Positions 58,651-64,000 of a stretch of DNA of 64,000 nt are shown piece by piece; position 1 is the stretch's first letter; every line of letters begins with the position of its first letter. The stretch is from Dillenia suffruticosa (lineage: Eukaryota > Streptophyta > Magnoliopsida > Dilleniales > Dilleniaceae). The notes beneath the pieces were generated by a model. The model ran no database searches, was not told where the DNA came from, and saw only the letters and a list, made by a program, of their open reading frames with translations. Where the stretch lies: assembly GCA_033439265.1 (NCBI GenBank), contig JAVTVX010000031.1:12871001-12935000 (forward strand). The letters are read 5' to 3'. A program made the position numbers and the translations under genes.

Positions 58651-58812
58651 TTTATTACCGAACCAACCCGTATCTGGATTTCAATCAATTAATCCAATTC
58701 GAGTACTGTAGGGTCCATTAAAAGGTTGGTTCTCCCAAATCATTTTTCTCTAACTCGAACTCGAAATTTCTGATTAAAAGTGTAGAGTTTTCGATCACTC
58801 AAATTAAAAAAA
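58651..58812 (-). repeat. SINE-like repeat, family A, copy 3 (inverted)
   Basis: Its reverse complement aligns with 18235-18402: GATCG.AAACTCTACAC, then ATTTCGAGTTCGAG, TTTTAATGGACCCTACAGTA and CGAATTGGATTAATTG blocks in the same order. Confidence 0.45.
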
Positions 58813-59261
58813 TTTGGGTCCTATCATTATAGTTTCAGTACCAAAGATTCTAACACTGATTCTCAAGTTCGTCCATGAACAGCCATACTTAATAAATTTA
58901 AACTCGTGATCTTACCTTGGATCACAGATCAATAAAAGTAAACGCGGTTGATCACATTAAGAGACCATTAACCCATTCGTTTAAGTGATTTAGGGTAAAC
59001 ATTAGAAAAGCAAACCTTCAAGCATGTCATTAGAAGGAATCTATACAAAGGTATATCTAGCCGTACAGAGAAATATCAAAATGATTAGAAGTATAATTTA
59101 AACAAAAATTGTTGTATAACTTTATCAGAGGCAGCAAAAAACCAGTCACTTCATGAGATTCTCCATGGTTGTGGTTTATTTTATTAAATAATAAATTTGG
59201 CCCATAATGAGAATCATTTTATATTCTTTTTTCTTTTTCTTCTTTGTTATTAATTTTTTTT

Positions 59262-59345
59262 TTGTTATACAATAATTTGAATATAAAATCAATAGATTAA
59301 GAAAAAAAAATTTATATCACTAAACTATCCTATCGAAGATTCTTC
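59262..59345 (-). repeat. SINE-like short repeat, family B
   Basis: On the minus strand: GGATAGTTTAGTGATATAAAT (box A-like TAGTTTAGTGA), then TTGATTTTATATTCAAATTA and a run of A. Same layout as 7255-7340. Confidence 0.4.
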
Positions 59346-60066
59346 TTTGTCAATTAGTCTCAAGAATTCCTGACGTCTTATTTAAAGAAATTCCCATTCG
59401 GCCAAACGTATCATTTTGCTAAATATCACAATTGCTTTGAAAATTTTGTGGATATGCTCGTGGGAATGCTATCCATTCATCTTCCCATTCCTATGATTTT
59501 TGCCAAATATCACCATTTCTATGAAAGTGTGCTACATATATCCAACATAAAAGTTCATTTTTTTGTCCTTTGCCATTTAAAGAATAATAATAGAAGAAAA
59601 TATACAAAGGAATTCTATCGATAGAGGAGTTCATTTTTTGACATTGGCTTGTTACATAAAAAGGAAATATTACTTATCATAGAGGATTTTATTTCTCTTA
59701 ACTTATCTGTATTTTATCTTATTTTATTTATAATATTTTTTAATCAGTGTAAAAGTTTTTTTTTTTAATGAAAAGTGAGGGTTTCGCAAAAAAAAAAAAA
59801 AAAAAGAAAAAGAAATCATTTATCACTGATAATTTCTTACAAAAAATTTATTTAATTTTAATCTAGTTTAATCTTAATTTTCTTAAATAAGGCCTAAACT
59901 TTCTAAACACACCTTTTTTTTTTTTTTTTTTGGTTTCAACTTTCTAAACACACCTTAGGAAAGTGATTTTTTCTAACTCAAAAAAAGTCATGATCAGACA
60001 CCTGGATATCTTGTTACACAAGCTCTCCAACAACATACATAAAATTCCCACTTTAGTGCAACTTTA

Positions 60067-60068
<2 letters not shown>

Positions 60069-60116
<48 letters not shown>
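60069..60116. repeat. (AT)n microsatellite
   Basis: About 23 uninterrupted AT units. Confidence 0.95.
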
Positions 60117-60119
<3 letters not shown>

Positions 60120-62420
60120 CTCTTTAAAATCATAATCCAAAACCATGAAGGACTATCTTCTCATTTTGGCATCTTTGATGGATTTCAATGGCACGCATTC
60201 ACTGTCGTACCACAATGGTTGTGGGCTTTTCATTTGGGTCGTAATTAGAATTAGATGTGTATACTTTTTCTCTAGAATATGTTCTTTAACAAGAGATGCA
60301 CGACGAGATGGGGAATTTCAAAAATAAATAAATGGTGGAGCATTTAATTTTATATTAACTCTTCTGATAAATAATATATATATATATTATAAATAAATTA
60401 TAACTCAATAAACATAATCCCTTATTTTTTTAAAATTTCGAGTTCGAGTTCGAGTTCTTTTCTATATCTAAAAAAAACAGAAATACTTTTTTAGTTACTA
60501 AAACAAAAATATTTTAGATCTAGTTTTTAATTATTGATTTCTTTTTGTTCAAAGCGGCAGAATGCGTTGCATATAAGAGATGCGAAATATAATATTTTTA
60601 ACTTTTGGACTCTCACTAAAATAAAAAATCTCAGTACCACTCAATCAAATGAATCAAGAAATCTCGGTATTATTCAGCCAAATGAATGGACTCTATATAC
60701 ATAAGAGGAGAATTACTTGTTTTTGAATTTTCATTGAGATAAGAAATTCCGGTACTACTGACTTTTTTTTTTCCTTTTTTTTTTCCTGTAATATAGGATT
60801 CGTGAAAATTATGACAACATACGCATATATGAAAGTTTGAATATTCGATTTCGATAAAGATATTTGAATAAATACTTTTTACCAGTTGAATGACCATACA
60901 AGGCTCGGTTCTACTCGACGAAATAAACCATAAAAATTGTTGGATTTTTTTTTTGAATTTTTAAATTATTATGCTAAATAAAGCTTTGGATGAGAGTGAA
61001 TCCCGTGTGTGGCTTTGGAAGTTCACTTTTGGCTGGGTGTGGTGCAGAAACCCGTGATACTTTTGTCATGTGGAGAAAGAAATTCCCCCAAAAAGAAAGT
61101 ATTATGGGGTTGGATGGATGTGTAACACCATGCATGACAACTTTTTACGTGGCATAATCTTTGCCAAATCCCTTTTTTACTCTATTTAATCGTTGTTGGG
61201 TAGGAGGGAGAGGTATATACCTAAATTGTGAGTAATATCCTTTCTCAAGCAATGGAAAATAGGTTTAGTATAATAGAATGTTATATTTTTTAATTAAAAT
61301 TTGAATTCGAAACTTAAAAAAAAAAATTATACTGAAAGAGTTATCCTTAAATAAGGTCTCTGCAGATGTGTGAATCAGATTGTTAGAGTATGGTTCCAAA
61401 TATCGATGATGAGAACCAACACAAGTAATAGTCTTTCTCACCAAACTCAACATTTTTAAAAAAATGATATAATAATAAATTAAAAAAGTGTTCATAAAAA
61501 ACGTGATTTGTATTTGTGAAATTTTATATATTTTTTTAAATTTCTTATTTTAATGAAAAGTTACTATCAATAAAAAAATAAAAACAAATTGAATCAAGTC
61601 GACCCTTTTCAAACTAGACGATAAAATCTGAGTGAATTGGCCTTTGAAATATTAACATGTTGTTAGTTCAAATTGGATAGCTACGAACCTTTAGAAACAC
61701 AGAGCTTGCATTTAAACATAATTAAACAACCCATTGAGAGGAGGATTTTTATAATAATTATATAAGAAAAATTATTTCTATTGTATAATTCTAAACTCTT
61801 ATTGAATAGAACATTTAAAGAAGGTAAGTTTTAAAAATTTTAATTTTTTTCAAAAAAAAAAAGGGAAAAAATATAACTTCTAATCACAAAGCCTTAATTT
61901 TTGTACTATTTATTTATTTTAATTAAAACATTACATATAAAATAAGTCAAAATAAATAGAGAAGCTTAGACAAGTTGAGGTCAACTAAGGTTTCTCAAAC
62001 ATCACCAAGAAGTTGATTATCTCAAACTTATATTACAAAATTATTTAGTTTATGTTATATAAACTTTTGTATAATTAGAAAATATAAAAAAATATGAATA
62101 AAATAAATAAAAAAAAGTAAGTAAAGACAAAGTGAAGTTTCTCAAAACGGAAGCCAAAAGAATTTCGGTGCATATGCAACGTTGGAACGAGTATTTATAT
62201 GTATATAGGGGTGTGTTTTCTTGTACAATGAAAATAATATGCCATGAGGAAACTACCATGCAAGCAAGCAAAAGAAAAAAAATGAGGGCCAAGCAAGCTA
62301 TTTAATCTATATTTCACCAACAATTTTTTTAAATAATTGTTTTTAAAAAAATTCAAATTTTAAATGTGATACATATTTCATAATATATAGTAGTGTATAT
62401 TTTCTATAACCTTAATTTTT

Positions 62421-62446
62421 AATATATGTGTGTGTGTGTGTGTGTG
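62421..62446. repeat. (TG)n microsatellite
   Basis: About 12 TG units following ATATATG. Confidence 0.9.
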
Positions 62447-62841
62447 TCACATTGTCTCTCATTTGATGATGATGCGAATCAGAAGAGGGACATATGTAGA
62501 ATATTCATCAAAAGCCAACAAAGGTTTCCTAGTCAAAATCACACATTTGAAAAACCAAAAACATTGCTAGTTTCTCTGAATTGAAACCTAAGTTTCGGCT
62601 GCTCAAACACGGGGACTGCCACTGGCCAAAACTGTTTTATGCCCAGTGGTTCAAAATAAATAGAATTGTGGTCCTATTCCTATTCTTATTCCTATATACA
62701 ACCTGGAGGTTTCCTTCAAATTTTCCAAGAACTTTGTCCTGCTTTGTGGTCCTACGATTCATTTCACTGACTAAACTTGAACCTCTCATGTGCTTGGAAG
62801 AGACCAAATTGTCCATGCAACTTATCATACTCGTGTACAAT

Positions 62842-62860
62842 ATATATATATATATATATG
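62842..62860. repeat. (TA)n microsatellite
   Basis: About 9 TA units. Confidence 0.9.
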
Positions 62861-63506
62861 CTTCCAAAATTCAATCTTTGAAAACTAAAATTTCCCTTTT
62901 TGGTGGAACCCCTTGTTGCCATTAAAATGTGTATTTTAAGCTTTATTTTATATTCGATATCCGGACTAAACTCTTTTGCAAAATTTAATAGAAATAAACA
63001 GGAGTCGGATACAAAAAACATACATTATCTCTTTACTAGTAAGAAGAAAATTGAATATTATCATATTATAGAAGTAGATGACAGTCTTAATTAACAATTG
63101 TTATTGAGTATATAATAATTTTTGATCGTCTCTCTCCCAATTTAATAATTTCATATTTGAATTGTTAAAAAAAAAAAACCAATATTCTTTGGTCGCTCTT
63201 TTGAATTATTAGGGCAGGGAGTCAATGAGTGCATGTGGTTGCCAGAATTGACGCCATTCAATCATATACACCTCGAGAGAGACGAAACCGGAGAAAATAT
63301 CCCGTATGCATGAAAATAACATATACACTATGTATGGTCTGTGGTCCTCTTCTAAAATAGTTGAGGTGCAAAATCTGACCAAATAGAAAGGACAAATAAA
63401 TTATTCATTTTGACTCTCCAATTATTATTATTTTTATATTAGGGGATAAAATATAATATGTAAGTGGGCAGATTTCGAAAGCTGGCAGAGATTACAAATT
63501 AGATGG

Positions 63507-63704
63507 GCAGTGGGTTAGGGTGGTGAAGATTTTTATGTCCAAGTACCTAATTAACTTGATTTATCATGATCGATTAAGGCCATAAAAGGGGAGGAGAGAA
63601 CCAGATATGGGTAGTGGGGTAGTGAAGATTTTTATATCCAAGTACCTAATTAACTTGATTTATCATGATTGATTAAGGCCAAAAAAGGGGAGGAGAGAAC
63701 CAGT
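63507..63704 (+). repeat. 99-bp tandem duplication
   Basis: Two adjacent copies offset by 99 bp (GAAGAT at 63525 and 63624). They share TATCATGATYGATTAAGGCC and AGGGGAGGAGAGAACCAG and differ at only a few bases, so the duplication is recent. Confidence 0.92.
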
Positions 63705-63819
63705 TTCTACAAAAGGTCATATGATGCCTGAGAGAACAACTCCTGAAACTCAGAAGAGACCGGCGGCTCTGGTCTGACAAAGATATCAATACAACTATTT
63801 CTCTCTCTCTCTAAAAATT

Positions 63820-63867
63820 ATGGGCATATGCTGGTCAATGTTCCCGTGCTTCTTGTTCTCTGATTAA
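63820..63867 (+). other. Short ORF with MGxC start after CT-rich leader
   Basis: ATG at 63820 follows a CT-rich stretch and opens 15 codons (MGICWSMFPCFLFSD) before TAA. The MG-x-C start is a form used for myristoylation plus palmitoylation, so this could be the first exon of a membrane-anchored protein or just an upstream ORF. No splice donor is obvious. Confidence 0.15.
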
Positions 63868-64000
63868 CACTTTCTTTTTTAAGAAAAAAGAAAAAAAATT
63901 GATCTCTTCAACTCCCGGGTATAAGTGCACGTGAGGATAACATGATGTGTGTGAGTTTGAGGGGCATCGTGGATCCTCTCAAACATATAGTCAACTTGGG

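Larger units (their letters stand above)
56805..64000. other. Intergenic DNA upstream of KAT1-like gene
   Basis: No supportable gene in 7.2 kb. The first ~450 bp are the KAT1 promoter and leader. Beyond that are microsatellites, SINE-like copies (58651-58812, 59262-59345, and a fainter one near 61290-61420), a 99-bp tandem duplication at 63507-63704 and a possible first-exon start at 63820. Open frames elsewhere here have no recognisable domain. Confidence 0.6.

Noticed and set aside
1-64000. tRNA, rRNA or CRISPR features
   Set aside because: Only degenerate tRNA-like SINE heads were seen. No cloverleaf with correct arms and no spaced direct repeats.

Overview
This is a stretch of plant nuclear chromosome, almost certainly from a eudicot. 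Genes have GT..AG introns, the non-coding DNA is very AT-rich and full of microsatellites, and the protein families are plant-specific. There are no bacterial features, CRISPR arrays or rRNA genes. I cannot name the species.

Layout. 0.4-4.7 kb: a decayed LINE ORF1 remnant carrying two nested Mutator-like elements, one of them a 2-kb foldback with 963-bp inverted arms. 8.9-12.3 kb (+): a four-exon TOD1-type DUF616 gene. 17.0-17.4 kb (+): a single-exon DUF538 gene. 25.9-28.0 kb (-): a single-exon nuclear-encoded organellar intron maturase, best matched to nMAT1. 28.25-29.37 kb: three tandem copies of a ~370-bp unit. 29.86-39.15 kb (+): a heavily decayed endogenous pararetrovirus (Caulimoviridae, petu/florendovirus-like), interrupted by a 5'-truncated LINE with a 16-bp target duplication. 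40.2-52.7 kb (+): an unprocessed pseudogene of the Golgi alpha-mannosidase MNS3 (GH47), interrupted in a coding exon by a 3.2-kb Copia element with intact LTRs and a 5-bp target duplication. 53.2-56.8 kb (-): an eleven-exon KAT1-type inward potassium channel gene that looks intact. 56.8-64.0 kb: intergenic DNA with repeats.

How the genes relate. There are four apparently intact genes and one dead one. In Arabidopsis, from memory, TOD1, a DUF538 gene and KAT1 are consecutive on chromosome 5 (At5g46220, 46230, 46240), while MNS3 and nMAT1 are neighbours on chromosome 1 (At1g30000, 30010). This window interleaves both sets, so it probably keeps an older order that duplication and gene loss split in Arabidopsis. 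The genes do not form a pathway. TOD1 and KAT1 are both linked to turgor control, nMAT1 to mitochondrial intron splicing, and MNS3 to N-glycan trimming.

The most unusual structures are the foldback Mutator-like element and its smaller relative, which share palindromic TGTCG-type hairpins, and the nested history readable from target duplications: at three insertion sites the host reading frame is restored when the element is removed in silico.
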